64,000 bases of DNA from an uncultured Maribacter sp. (GTDB taxonomy: Bacteria; Bacteroidota; Bacteroidia; Flavobacteriales; Flavobacteriaceae). The stretch is taken from contig NZ_CANMDU010000001.1 of assembly GCF_947496775.1 (NCBI RefSeq), forward strand, positions 558,001 to 622,000. The letters run 5' to 3'. A program made the translations under genes and the position numbers. Positions 8,984 through 18,542 of this stretch are shown here, piece after piece (position 1 is the stretch's first letter; each line of letters starts with the position of its first letter). The notes under the pieces are model-generated. The model did not search any database. It saw only the letters and a program-made list of their open reading frames with translations, and was not told where the DNA came from.

Positions 8984-10237
8984 TTATTCTATTGCCTTAG
9001 ATGGCACATTTTTTTTAGTGATAAAGTATAATAGTTGAACCACCAAGAGTATAGACATTGCTATAATTTGCATGTGTACTACCATTTCTAAGTTTTCGTG
9101 AAAAAATGCTACAAGAAATACTTGAGACATTCCTAATACTCCAGATAACACAACTGGCACATAATGATCCAAGGATAAAAAGTAGTAGGCAAATATGTTA
9201 GAGATTGCAAATAATGATGTAGCCAACGCATATTGCCATAAGAGACTAGCTACAGAAACATAAGCATCTCCAAACATTAGAGTAATTATTAAATCTGGAA
9301 AAAAATAACAGCTTAAAACAATTACTGTAGACAATAACCCTATGTAAGAAACATATTTAAACAAAACAGGTGCCGTAGGTTTTCCATCTTTATGCCTTTG
9401 TACAACTGTCGGTAATAACAACATTACAAACATCCAAGCTACAAAGTACACTACTCTTCCTATTAATGCGAGAGAAGCATACAATCCTGCATCTAAGGCA
9501 TTAAAATAATGCTTCACCAAAAGCACATCACTATTATTAATTATTATCTGGGTTAACTCGTAACAGGCCGTTAATAAAATGAACTGCGAAACCCTTTTAG
9601 CATTTTCTGGTTGTAAAACGGACTCTTTTCTAAAAGACACTCCTTTAATATCTGACGGAAATAAGCCAAAAAGAAAAGATATTAATATTCCTAAGGCAAC
9701 CAATATACCTGGCTGAAGCGGAACCAAAAATAATAATCCCATTGTTATTAATAACCTACTCCACATTTCGGTTTGGTAGGTTAAAGAGAGTTTGTTAAAT
9801 TGTAACTTCCCTTGAAAAGTACCGCGGTTAACACTCATAAAAAAATAACAAGGTATACCTATAGCAAATACAACAAACATCCAATGACTCTCTGTATTAA
9901 AAATTTGTTGTAATTGCCTAGAGAAAAACAAAATAACAAGCCCCACAGCAAGTCCAAAATAACTGGACTGTTTGTACATTTTATTTCTAAAATTATTCCA
10001 TTCGTCCCCTGAAAAAATAACTGCAAATTTTGCCGTTGCTAATTGAAAAGTCATCCCCATAAAGGATAAAACTAACAATAGAGTAACCAACAGTGCAGCC
10101 TCTGCAAAAGCAGCTGGTCCTAATATTCTTCCTAAAAACAAATTATACAAGTAATTTCCTCCATTCACGAGAAGAACACTACCCATAAACCATTGTTCAG
10201 GGGTTACTTTTTTTAATACTAGTTTAAATGCGGTCAT
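8984..10237 (-). CDS. Polysaccharide flippase-like membrane protein (Wzx/MATE-like)
   Basis: The 417-residue protein is almost wholly hydrophobic, with about twelve predicted membrane helices and the spacing of the MOP/polysaccharide-transporter superfamily. It starts MTAFKLVLKKVTPEQWFMGS and lacks a signal peptide. Its probable job is moving a lipid-linked glycan or growing polymer across the inner membrane. Its start overlaps the STAS gene by 14 bases and the GT4 gene follows closely, so the three are co-expressed. A PelG-like role is possible by context, but I see no decisive residue similarity. Confidence 0.75.
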   Translation of the reverse strand: MTAFKLVLKKVTPEQWFMGSVLLVNGGNYLYNLFLGRILGPAAFAEAALLVTLLLVLSFMGMTFQLATAKFAVIFSGDEWNNFRNKMYKQSSYFGLAVGLVILFFSRQLQQIFNTESHWMFVVFAIGIPCYFFMSVNRGTFQGKLQFNKLSLTYQTEMWSRLLITMGLLFLVPLQPGILVALGILISFLFGLFPSDIKGVSFRKESVLQPENAKRVSQFILLTACYELTQIIINNSDVLLVKHYFNALDAGLYASLALIGRVVYFVAWMFVMLLLPTVVQRHKDGKPTAPVLFKYVSYIGLLSTVIVLSCYFFPDLIITLMFGDAYVSVASLLWQYALATSLFAISNIFAYYFLSLDHYVPVVLSGVLGMSQVFLVAFFHENLEMVVHMQIIAMSILLVVQLLYFITKKNVPSKAIE

Positions 10238-10526
10238 TACTTAAAATATAATGTGTTTTGGTAGTAGTCATCATGTTCATGATTTCCCTATTTTGTCTAC
10301 CTATAATAGAGATAACCTTGTTTGTTTTTGCAGCATTTCTATATAGCTTTTCTAACATAAAAGCGCCACTTTTATCTATATGCTTAACATTTTCAATATT
10401 TAATATAATCTTCTCCGAAGAATGGATTAAAGTTTCAAAATAGTTCTTTAATGAATTCATATTCTGCGAAGAGATATTACCTATAACTTCGAACATTCCA
10501 TTCTTCTCTTTAATTTCTATTGCCAT
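10224..10526 (-). CDS. STAS-domain regulatory protein
   Basis: The 100-residue protein is one STAS domain of the anti-sigma-factor-antagonist type. The conserved HIDKSGAFML segment places a phosphorylatable serine at S53. Such proteins switch partners through serine phosphorylation by a kinase/phosphatase pair, neither of which I see in the window. It is the first gene of the operon with the flippase and GT4 and overlaps the flippase start. This suggests a regulatory or scaffold role in polysaccharide synthesis (inference). Confidence 0.82.
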   Translation of the reverse strand: MAIEIKEKNGMFEVIGNISSQNMNSLKNYFETLIHSSEKIILNIENVKHIDKSGAFMLEKLYRNAAKTNKVISIIGRQNREIMNMMTTTKTHYILSNDRI

Positions 10527-10856
10527 AGCAAAACTTATTTGGGATTAATATTTGTCATCTGCATTATGCAGTATATAGATAACGTTATTTCCTTATAATA
10601 TTGTAGTATTTTTCCTATTTTAATAAATATTCAACGCAAATATCTGTTTTTCAACACATTACACAAATCAATGTCTTCAATAAAATTTATCTGCATTACA
10701 TAACTAACTATAAGTATATGATACTAAAACAGCTACAAAGCTCTACTAACGCTACAAATTACGAATAAACTATTTATAGAAAATTCTTACAAATTCTCTA
10801 ATAATAATTCAAAAATGGCGTTATCTCCTTGTAATAATTTACTTACTATTATAACT
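10527..10856. other. Divergent intergenic region without recognised element
   Basis: These 330 AT-rich bases separate the STAS operon from the TPR/beta-barrel gene. I looked for TAnnTTTG boxes in both directions, hairpins and short frames and found nothing convincing. Confidence 0.4.
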
Positions 10857-12929
10857 ATGTACAAATACGCTTTTATTTTATTGTTTATACTACCCTTAAT
10901 TTCTTTTGCGCAAAACGACATGACAGAAGGCTTTAAGTTCCTAGAAAAAGGGGATTTTCAGAATGCCGAAGATTTCTTTGAAGGCATTTTACAAAAAGAA
11001 CCAACAAACAAAACTGCAAGATTATGTTATGGACGGGCGGTAGGTTTAAGTGGAGAACCCAAAAGAGCAAACTCCCTATTCTCTGAATTATTAGAAGAAT
11101 ATCCTGGTGATTTTGAAGTAGAAATTAATTACAACGAATCCTATTTATGGTCTAAAGACTATAAATCTGCAAGACCTTTGTATAAAAAACTAGTTTCTGA
11201 TTATCCCGATAAATTTGGTGCCGTGCTCGGTTTTGCTAATACTTTAAGTAATCTAAAAGAATATGAACTTGCTTTAGAATGGGTAGATAAAGCTATTGCA
11301 TTAGACCCAGAAAACAAAAGTGCTTTGGTTTCTAAAAAATATATGCGTTTGGGTTACGCCAACGCCTACGTAAACAATCAGCAATACGCCAAAGGGGAAG
11401 AATACTTGCAAAAGATATTTACTGATTTTCCTGAGGATAAAGACGCATTGCAAAATTTAGCAAACCTCTATTTAATAATTAAAAATGTTGATAAAGCTAA
11501 AGAGACATACAAAAGATACGCAACTAATGCCAAAGATTCTATAATCGCCTTAAACGGTATAGCGTTGGCTGAGCATATAGGAGAAAAAAACAAAACTGCT
11601 TTAGAAATTGCACTAAAATCTAAAAGGGAAGTATTAAAAGTAAGAGATACTCCCTTGACAGAACAAACTTATAATAGGTATGTGCAAGCACTAATATGGA
11701 ATCAGAAATACAAAAAGGCCCAAAACCAAATAGATAGTTTAATGGTAACAAATCCTAATAGAAATTGGATTATGGCTCTTGATGCCACTTTGGGAATGTA
11801 CACAGCAAACTTTAAAAAGAGTATTAAAAATTATGACAAAATACTTGCCAATGACAGCACCTCATTTGATGGGAATTTAGGAAAAGCCAATGCCCTATTT
11901 GCCTCGGACAAAATTATCCCTGCTTATAAAGCGGCTAAACAAACATTAGTAATTTATAAAAAACAGAAAGATGCCACCAATTTCATTGAGAAACTGGATC
12001 TACAATTTACTCCGAACGTAGAAGAACATGCAGCTTATACCTTTGATAATGGTAACAATACAGCATATTCTACTAAAACAACTACTCAATTAGCATTGTC
12101 TACAAAGTTTTCTTCTACTTTTTCTTATCAATATAGGTTAACGGAAAATACTGTTACCTTAAACAAGGCAAGCTCTCATGTACTTATTGCTGGTTTACAA
12201 TATAAATTATTTCCAAAAACCAATTTAAAAACTGTATTCGGAGTTAATAAATCTATTTCAACAGACACGTCGTTTTCTCAACCTGTATTAGATATAAGGC
12301 TGCAATTACAGCCAATGCGACTACAAAACTTAGACCTAATATACACTAGGGAAGTTCAAAGTTTTAATGCGGAGCTTATAGAAAGAGAGATTGTAATGAA
12401 TCACTACGGACTTACCTATAATTTAGGTACTACTTTTAATTTAGGCTGGTATACGCAAGCTATATATACAGAACAAACAGATTCTAATAAAAGAAATCTA
12501 CTTTTTAGCTCTTTGTACTACAACTTATTTAAAAAACCTGCTGTTAAGATTGGTGTTAACTACCAATATTTAAGTTTTTCCAATCAAGTACCGAGTATCT
12601 ATTTTAGTCCATCTATATACCAAGCCGTAGAATTTTTTGCGGATGTAAGAGCAAAGTTATCAGATAAATCTTTATATATGATAAGCGCAGCTTCTGGCTA
12701 TCAAAAAGTTGAAGAAGATCCTATGACTGTAATTTTTAGAGCAGAAACAGGTGTTCAACATCAATTTTCAAAAAGGTTAAGTGGCAAGATTTATGGAAAA
12801 TATAGTAACATAGCTTCTGCAACTGCGGCTGGATTTCAATTTACAGAAATAGGTTTTAAACTAAAGTGGTTATTTACTAAAAAGCCTTTATTCTATGCTA
12901 ATCTTCAAAAGAAAATAGCATTAAACTAA
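10857..12929 (+). CDS. TPR/beta-barrel outer-membrane protein, probable polysaccharide exporter
   Basis: I place the start at the ATG at 10857 because it opens a clean Sec signal (MYKYAFILLFILPLISFAQ); an ATG 42 bases upstream would put 14 extra residues before it. The mature protein has TPR repeats over roughly residues 20-370 and then a C-terminal region of alternating amphipathic strands (about 385-690) resembling the YaiO-type outer-membrane barrel. TPR plus barrel is the architecture of PgaA, BcsC and PelB, which pass exopolysaccharide through the outer membrane. It is transcribed alone, divergently from the STAS-flippase-GT4 operon, and ends in a strong terminator. Confidence 0.78.
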   Translation: MYKYAFILLFILPLISFAQNDMTEGFKFLEKGDFQNAEDFFEGILQKEPTNKTARLCYGRAVGLSGEPKRANSLFSELLEEYPGDFEVEINYNESYLWSKDYKSARPLYKKLVSDYPDKFGAVLGFANTLSNLKEYELALEWVDKAIALDPENKSALVSKKYMRLGYANAYVNNQQYAKGEEYLQKIFTDFPEDKDALQNLANLYLIIKNVDKAKETYKRYATNAKDSIIALNGIALAEHIGEKNKTALEIALKSKREVLKVRDTPLTEQTYNRYVQALIWNQKYKKAQNQIDSLMVTNPNRNWIMALDATLGMYTANFKKSIKNYDKILANDSTSFDGNLGKANALFASDKIIPAYKAAKQTLVIYKKQKDATNFIEKLDLQFTPNVEEHAAYTFDNGNNTAYSTKTTTQLALSTKFSSTFSYQYRLTENTVTLNKASSHVLIAGLQYKLFPKTNLKTVFGVNKSISTDTSFSQPVLDIRLQLQPMRLQNLDLIYTREVQSFNAELIEREIVMNHYGLTYNLGTTFNLGWYTQAIYTEQTDSNKRNLLFSSLYYNLFKKPAVKIGVNYQYLSFSNQVPSIYFSPSIYQAVEFFADVRAKLSDKSLYMISAASGYQKVEEDPMTVIFRAETGVQHQFSKRLSGKIYGKYSNIASATAAGFQFTEIGFKLKWLFTKKPLFYANLQKKIALN

Positions 12930-12982
12930 GACTTAACAAGGACTGTACTTTAATAGAATAGTTAATAGCTTTTATACCACAA

Positions 12983-13029
12983 AAAAAACCTATACATCTT
13001 TATTCGAGATAAAGATGTATAGGTTTTTT
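12983..13029. terminator. Strong bidirectional terminator
   Basis: A perfect 20-bp stem (12983-13002 with 13010-13029, 7-base loop) has A-tracts on the left and T-tracts on the right. It sits between the convergent TPR/barrel gene and the LytTR regulator and should stop both. Confidence 0.88.
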
Positions 13030-13099
13030 ATTATGGAGAAAATATGTAATTTAATAAGGAGGGAATCTTACACTTTATAATTTCAGAAAAACAAAGTTC

Positions 13100-13819
13100 T
13101 TAGCTCAAAAGGTTTAAATGTTTCATAAGTTTAGGTTTATTAGACCTACTTATTGGCACAACACTCTTATCTATTAAGACACTATTATCTTCAATATCAA
13201 TAATTTTAGTGAAGTTAATTATATACGAGCGGTGTATTTGTAAGAAGACGTCTTCTGGTAATTTTTCTTTTACCTTTTTAAGAGTATTATGCACTTTATA
13301 CTCCTCTTTCTCTGTTTTTATCTTAATATAATCTCCCAGAGCTTGTATTAAGAGTATGTCGTTGAATTTAAGTTTAATTAATCGGCGATCTATATTAATA
13401 AATAACTCACCCAAGTTTGCTGCTCTTGCAACTTTAGATGCATTATTAATAATCTTTTGGTTTTCGATAGCAGTTTTAACTTTAACTATACTTTTCTCAA
13501 AACGCTCTTTTGTAAGTGGTTTTATTAAGTAATCTACTATGGCATCATATTCATAGGCTTGTAACGCTAAATCTTTATCAGAAGTAATTAATACTATTTT
13601 AGGCGGAGTTTTTAAAGTTTCTACAAAATCAAAACCTGTAAACCCTGGCATATGGACATCCAAAAAAACAACATCAATAGTTTGTTTATTTAAAAATTTT
13701 ATAGCGTCTATTGCATTTGAAAATTCTTCCTTAATTACAATTTCTGAAGTATCTTCACAAAATTTAGCAACTATAGCTCTTGCTGTTGCCTCGTCATCGA
13801 CTATAATGCAATTCATCAT
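13100..13819 (-). CDS. LytTR-family response regulator
   Basis: The 239-residue protein has an N-terminal receiver (residues 1-120) with acidic D8/D9 and phospho-acceptor D54 in VVFLDVHMPG, followed by a LytTR DNA-binding domain (about 140-235). It is the last gene of the NO-sensor operon, one base after the Hpt gene, and so is the likely transcription output of the phosphorelay. LytTR regulators often control extracellular polysaccharides and surface factors, and the exopolysaccharide locus adjoins it. Two ATG codons are adjacent at the start; either may be used. Confidence 0.9.
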   Translation of the reverse strand: MMNCIIVDDEATARAIVAKFCEDTSEIVIKEEFSNAIDAIKFLNKQTIDVVFLDVHMPGFTGFDFVETLKTPPKIVLITSDKDLALQAYEYDAIVDYLIKPLTKERFEKSIVKVKTAIENQKIINNASKVARAANLGELFINIDRRLIKLKFNDILLIQALGDYIKIKTEKEEYKVHNTLKKVKEKLPEDVFLQIHRSYIINFTKIIDIEDNSVLIDKSVVPISRSNKPKLMKHLNLLS

Positions 13820-13820
13820 A

Positions 13821-14138
13821 TTAAACAGTTAAGATATAGTTTTCAATCGTGACTAAAACTCTCAAAAAATCATCTTTGAGTTTATTGCTTCCACGCTTAA
13901 GTTCCTCTTCGTAGGCTACTGCTAATTTATATCCTTTTTCTAACCCTAGAATATTAAACTTATGCTTTAGCTTATGTACAATTTCTGCTGTTCCTTTAAA
14001 ATCTTTACGTTCCGAACAGCTAATATATTCTTGTTTTTCAACGGGAAATTCCCCTTTTACAATATCTAAGAATTTAAGCTCAAATGCTTTATCATTACCG
14101 GATAGTTCTTTAATATAATTTAAGTTTGGCTGCTCCAT
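13821..14138 (-). CDS. Histidine phosphotransfer (Hpt) protein
   Basis: This is a 105-residue single helical Hpt domain with the phosphorylated histidine predicted at H55 in AEIVHKLKHK. It would carry phosphate between receiver domains, or from the kinases to a receiver. It lies between the histidine kinase (10 bases upstream) and the LytTR regulator. Neither kinase in the operon contains its own receiver or Hpt domain, so the route of phosphate to this protein must involve a receiver protein, for example the one at 18543-18947 (inference). Confidence 0.85.
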   Translation of the reverse strand: MEQPNLNYIKELSGNDKAFELKFLDIVKGEFPVEKQEYISCSERKDFKGTAEIVHKLKHKFNILGLEKGYKLAVAYEEELKRGSNKLKDDFLRVLVTIENYILTV

Positions 14139-14148
14139 AATCGTTCTT

Positions 14149-15195
14149 TTATTTTTTTATAGTAAAGTAAAATACGGTCCCTTTTTCTAACTGAGATTCT
14201 AACCATATTTCTCCGCTATATATATTTACAATTTTTTTTACTAAAGCCAACCCTATACCAGTTGCATTAGCATTATTTTCAAGTTTTTTAAACATATTAA
14301 AGATACTTTCTTGGTATTTTTCTGGTATACCTTTTCCATTATCTTTTACACTAAATTTCCAATAGTCTTTCTTTTCTATGGCTGCTATAATAATTTCGCC
14401 TTTTAGTAACCCTTCTGTAGCTTTTACTGCATTGGTAATAAGGTTTTTAAAAAGGTGCTCTAGCTTATATTTATCTTTATACAAAACGGGTAAAGAGCCT
14501 TCTATATTTACCTCTATATTTTCGGGGATAAATATGGTATTTTTAATTTCATGAATTAACTCGTTCAAAGAAACGTTAGTTTTTTCTTCCTCATGCGCTT
14601 CTAGAGTAGCATGCCTTAAAATACCATCTATTAAATTATCTACTTTTGTTAAATTCTGTGTTACCAAAGAACAATTATATTTGCTCTCTTCTGAAAATTT
14701 TTCATGCTCTTCTTCTGCTATCCAACTCATAAGAGTATGCATATTTCTAATAGGAGATTTTAGATCATGAGAAACCATATGTGCATAATTATTCAATGAC
14801 TCGTTTTGCTCTTCTAAATCATTTAACAAATCGTTTTTTTCTTCTGTTAGTTGTAATATTTTTTTCGTTTGTTGTTCTATTCTGGCAGCGATTTTTATAG
14901 CACCAACTTCTTCTTTATTATCATCCAAACCGTTTTCACTATGATCCATTACACGAACCACTTCACTTAAAGAATCGAAAATCTTTTTTTGATTTTTAAT
15001 TTTTTGAAGTAACTCTCTGTTTGCACTAGATAACTCTTTAGAGCTTATAGTGGTAGACCTCTGTATCATCTCTAATTTATCATCATTATTTTGATAAGAT
15101 CTACTTACAGCCTGTAAAAAAAAATCCAATTCAGGCATTTCTGCTACATCCGCAGGTAAAAATTTTCGTATTTGTCGTTTTAATAAAGAATGCAT
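14149..15195 (-). CDS. Cytoplasmic histidine kinase paired with the FIST sensor
   Basis: The 348-residue protein has no membrane segment. Residues 1-60 include the N-terminal LLKRQIRKFL pattern, which I recall from kinases linked to FIST proteins. A long coiled coil (60-135) leads to the dimerisation domain with phospho-acceptor H143 in VSHDLKSP, and a HATPase domain fills about 235-348 (DNGKGIPEK, GIGLALVKKIV). It has no PAS sensor of its own, so input probably comes from the FIST protein, whose stop codon overlaps this start (TAATG). The arrangement matches the NosP/NahK pair of Pseudomonas, in which NO bound by NosP changes kinase activity. Confidence 0.88.
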   Translation of the reverse strand: MHSLLKRQIRKFLPADVAEMPELDFFLQAVSRSYQNNDDKLEMIQRSTTISSKELSSANRELLQKIKNQKKIFDSLSEVVRVMDHSENGLDDNKEEVGAIKIAARIEQQTKKILQLTEEKNDLLNDLEEQNESLNNYAHMVSHDLKSPIRNMHTLMSWIAEEEHEKFSEESKYNCSLVTQNLTKVDNLIDGILRHATLEAHEEEKTNVSLNELIHEIKNTIFIPENIEVNIEGSLPVLYKDKYKLEHLFKNLITNAVKATEGLLKGEIIIAAIEKKDYWKFSVKDNGKGIPEKYQESIFNMFKKLENNANATGIGLALVKKIVNIYSGEIWLESQLEKGTVFYFTIKK

Positions 15196-16328
15196 TATTC
15201 ACTAATAAGGGTTAATGTCATAGTTTGGTTATGCAATCTACATTTATTTTGCCCTGCAAAGGGAGCCATTTCTCCGTAGGAATAAAAACCAGATACTTTG
15301 GCTTGATTACCAATAACCTCAATTACCTCCTCGACTTCTTCTTCTGAACGTTGATCCATCACCAATTTTCTACCCACACAACTAACCAATAATGCCAATT
15401 CTGGTTTTGCTTTTCTATCTCGCATCGCATATTCTGCGGCCGTATAAGCTCCTTCAACTATATCATCTACTGTAGACATCATTAGCTGTACAATAGACCC
15501 TTCTGGTATATCTCCTGCTAAAGTCATACTATTTTCTTTTTCGTTAATATTTAAAATAGTACGCACTATAGTTTCTTCTTGGTCTTTTACTTTTACACTT
15601 AAAGGATAAAGTAAAGCCGCTTCTGGTAAATCTTTTACTTTATCTCCTAAATATTGCTTATATAGGTCTAATGCCGGTTTTTCATCCAATTCAAACAATA
15701 CATTATTCTCCGATTTGGTTACTATTCTCTCTGGACCAAAGGCTGTCCATCCTCCATAATTAGCACAACTAACTTCTAAACTTTCTCCATATAAACCTAT
15801 AACAATAATCTCTCCTTCTTTTGGATTGTTGTTATAAGATGCAATTGTTTTTTCAAATCTAGAATCATCACCACATAGCCCTCCAGAAATAGTTACTTTT
15901 TTACTAAGGAATTTCTCTAAACCCATAATAAGTGTGCTACCATTTATTGTACTACCTTCAGATACTACAAAAATATGTCTTAGATTTTCCTCTGGTAACT
16001 TCTTTAATAATTCGGTTCCCAATAACTCCACATTTCCATTGTACGTTTTTATATTCGCCTTTTTTACTACGAAAGAACTTTTCTGAAATTCTATTGCTGT
16101 AAGGCAAAGTGTATTATCCATGACATTATCTCCTAGAATCTCGCCAGAAGTAGAGCCAAATACAATCTCACCATTTGGATAAATTGATCTAATTTCTTCA
16201 TAAATATTTTCGTTTTCTAATAAAAATCTATTTCCAAAAACCAATACTAACGGGTTTTGTAAATCCTCATTAGAACCTACAAATTCCCATAAACTATTTT
16301 CTTTTTTAACTGCTTGTTGTATTTTCAT
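15195..16328 (-). CDS. FIST-domain protein, candidate NosP-type NO sensor
   Basis: The 377-residue cytoplasmic protein has FIST_N (about 30-215) and FIST_C (about 220-360) domains, with conserved-looking stretches GSTSGEI, GGLCGDDSRF and the C-terminal GFYSYGEMAPF. FIST proteins bind small ligands, and the NosP subset binds heme and senses nitric oxide. Assignment to that subset rests on the next gene, a kinase with no sensor domain, on the neighbouring H-NOX gene and on the Hpt gene. I cannot name the heme ligand from sequence. It overlaps the PAS kinase gene by four bases and the FIST-linked kinase by one. Confidence 0.85.
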   Translation of the reverse strand: MKIQQAVKKENSLWEFVGSNEDLQNPLVLVFGNRFLLENENIYEEIRSIYPNGEIVFGSTSGEILGDNVMDNTLCLTAIEFQKSSFVVKKANIKTYNGNVELLGTELLKKLPEENLRHIFVVSEGSTINGSTLIMGLEKFLSKKVTISGGLCGDDSRFEKTIASYNNNPKEGEIIVIGLYGESLEVSCANYGGWTAFGPERIVTKSENNVLFELDEKPALDLYKQYLGDKVKDLPEAALLYPLSVKVKDQEETIVRTILNINEKENSMTLAGDIPEGSIVQLMMSTVDDIVEGAYTAAEYAMRDRKAKPELALLVSCVGRKLVMDQRSEEEVEEVIEVIGNQAKVSGFYSYGEMAPFAGQNKCRLHNQTMTLTLISE

Positions 16329-17920
16329 TTTTGCTTTTTTAAAGTGAAGAAAAAAGTAGTTCCTTTTCCTATTTCACTTTTTAACCAAACCTTACCTTCG
16401 TATAGGTCTATTATCTTCTTTACAATAGATAAGCCAATTCCTGTTGATCGTTCTTTATTCCCAATAGATTGGAATATCTTAAATATTTTTTCATGGTATT
16501 CCTTTGGTATACCAACGCCATTATCTTTAATACTAAACTCCCAAAACTTAGGCCTTTCAATACAATCTACCTCTACCAAACCTCTTTTTTGCTCTATATG
16601 TACTACAGCATTACTTAAGAAATTCTGGATTAATTGATGAATTTTCGTTCGGTCTGCATAAATAGTTGGTAATTTCCTAACAATTACAACCCTAACGTGA
16701 TCTGGTATATAAATAATATCTGTAATTTCTTTAACTACTTCATTAACATCCACTATAGAGTTGTCTAAATTATCACTCTTTATAGTAGAATATTTTAAAA
16801 TTCCATCTATAAGTTTGTCCATGGATTCTACCTTTTCTTGCATCATTTTAAGGTTATAAACACCGTTATCATCTAACTTATCTTTATAATCCTCGTACAT
16901 CCATGTGGTTAACGCACTTATACTACGTAACGGCGACTTTAAATCATGAGAAACTATATGTGCATATTCTTGCAATCCTTTATTACTAGATTCTAAGTCT
17001 TTTACTAATTGTATTTTCTCTTCTTCTAACTCTAACTCATGTGTTATATCTTCTATTAAAGCTACTTCATATTCTAATACTCCTTTACTATTCTTAACAG
17101 CATTTACAGTTGTTTTTGCTGAAAAGACAGAGCCATCTTTTCGTAAATATTTTTTGTTAATAGAAAAATTATCCATGTTCCCCTCATACATTTTTTCTCT
17201 AAGTACTTGAGACTCTTTTAAGCTCTCAATGGAAATAAAATCTTGTACATGTAAGGCCATAAGCTCATCTTCCGAATAGCCTAGCATTTCTTCAATTGTT
17301 CTATTACTTTTTATTAAATCACCTTTTACCGTAAGTAAAATACCTAAAGGAGAATTCTCTACTATAATGTCTAACCTTTGCCTTTGTAAATCGAGTAAGG
17401 ACTTCATTTCAAATTCATAGGTAATATCTCTTAAAACACCTTGAGCCGCTATTGGTTTCCCTGTTTTATCTTTAACTATACTACCATTTATTTCTACATA
17501 TCTTAGTCCCTTATTTTTTGTGAATATTCTGGGTCTATATCTCTTAATTAAACCTGTGGTATATAATGCTGAAAAAGAATTTATAGAATATTGCTTATAA
17601 TCTGGGTGTACCAAATCTGTAAGCATAATATTATCTTCTATGGTATATCCCAGAAATTCTTCAGCGGCGGTATTCATTTTTATCATTTTACCACGCAAAT
17701 CCATTACTATATATGGATCTACAATGTTGACAAAAACATTATCTAATTCAGAGTTCTTTTCTTCTAATAAATTCTCAAGAATTTTATTAGTTTCTTTTAA
17801 ATGAAGAGAAGTATCATATAACTCTTTTGATTTTTCTTCTAAAATTTTTTCCGCTTGTTGTCTTGCCTTCTTTTGGCGTAGTAATGCCTTTTTTAACAAT
17901 GTAATATCTTTACTCTCCAT
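16325..17920 (-). CDS. Two-PAS histidine kinase paired with H-NOX
   Basis: I choose the ATG at 17920 (531 aa), which overlaps the H-NOX stop by 11 bases. An in-frame ATG at 17959 would give 544 aa and a 50-base overlap. The protein has an N-terminal coiled coil, two PAS domains (about 62-167 and 177-292), a HisKA domain with phospho-acceptor H325 in IVSHDLKSP and a HATPase domain at the C-terminus. There is no membrane segment. Translational coupling to H-NOX indicates that NO-bound H-NOX controls its autophosphorylation, as in known H-NOX/kinase pairs. It resembles the FIST-linked kinase in the catalytic core, so the two may share targets. Confidence 0.9.
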   Translation of the reverse strand: MESKDITLLKKALLRQKKARQQAEKILEEKSKELYDTSLHLKETNKILENLLEEKNSELDNVFVNIVDPYIVMDLRGKMIKMNTAAEEFLGYTIEDNIMLTDLVHPDYKQYSINSFSALYTTGLIKRYRPRIFTKNKGLRYVEINGSIVKDKTGKPIAAQGVLRDITYEFEMKSLLDLQRQRLDIIVENSPLGILLTVKGDLIKSNRTIEEMLGYSEDELMALHVQDFISIESLKESQVLREKMYEGNMDNFSINKKYLRKDGSVFSAKTTVNAVKNSKGVLEYEVALIEDITHELELEEEKIQLVKDLESSNKGLQEYAHIVSHDLKSPLRSISALTTWMYEDYKDKLDDNGVYNLKMMQEKVESMDKLIDGILKYSTIKSDNLDNSIVDVNEVVKEITDIIYIPDHVRVVIVRKLPTIYADRTKIHQLIQNFLSNAVVHIEQKRGLVEVDCIERPKFWEFSIKDNGVGIPKEYHEKIFKIFQSIGNKERSTGIGLSIVKKIIDLYEGKVWLKSEIGKGTTFFFTLKKQK

Positions 17921-18455
17921 CTTGTACAACATCAAATTTAACTTCGGTTCCGTCTTCATTTAGCACCTTAAAACTTACTTTGGCTGTTTTATTAAAGTGT
18001 TCAAAACTTTTTTCAATAAGTCCGTGTGCTAGTCTGTATAGACCTCTACTAGAACAATAAATTAAAGAAATCGATTTATCCGTTTTCTCTATAATTTTAA
18101 AGGTGGGTAACTCTGCTTCTGGATAGAGTTTTTTTACATGCACATGTATATGGTCCTCTATAGAATATAATAAGGAAATTGGATTATTGTAATTTGCTAC
18201 TACCTCCGGATGAGCTGTAACTAGACTAGAAAATAAAAATAGGCCAAAAGCATAGATTAAATCATCTATAGGCATTTTAACCCTATTACTTAGATTAGTT
18301 ATTAAACTAATCATTTCATTAAAATCATAAGTCCCTATCGAAGTATAAATACCTTCAGAAGGCAAATTTGAATCTTCAATAATAGAATCTACCACTTCTA
18401 GGCCGAATTCCGATTCTACCATTTCTAAGAACTCTGTAAAAACAATTCCTTTCAT
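17910..18455 (-). CDS. H-NOX heme nitric-oxide sensor
   Basis: The protein is 181 residues, the normal size of a stand-alone bacterial H-NOX. The proximal heme ligand is predicted as H104 in DHIHVHVKKLYPEAELP. The heme-propionate motif YxSxR is present as Y133-C-S135-S-R137. Aligned with Thermoanaerobacter H-NOX, the distal pocket position of the O2-stabilising Y140 is L142 here, so it should bind NO and exclude O2. It begins the tightly coupled part of the sensor operon, and its stop codon lies inside the start of the PAS kinase gene. The receiver gene 87 bases upstream may share its transcript. Confidence 0.93.
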   Translation of the reverse strand: MKGIVFTEFLEMVESEFGLEVVDSIIEDSNLPSEGIYTSIGTYDFNEMISLITNLSNRVKMPIDDLIYAFGLFLFSSLVTAHPEVVANYNNPISLLYSIEDHIHVHVKKLYPEAELPTFKIIEKTDKSISLIYCSSRGLYRLAHGLIEKSFEHFNKTAKVSFKVLNEDGTEVKFDVVQDGE

Positions 18456-18542
18456 TATAAAAAAATTACAAATAATTTCTTCAATAAATGTAGGAATTTT
18501 ACTCTTTTTTGTAAAATTATTGTTGTGAAACGTTAAATTTAG

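Noticed and set aside
7716-10237. pelF and pelG
   Set aside because: The glycosyltransferase is too short and lacks the PelF N-terminal pattern; the flippase similarity is only topological.
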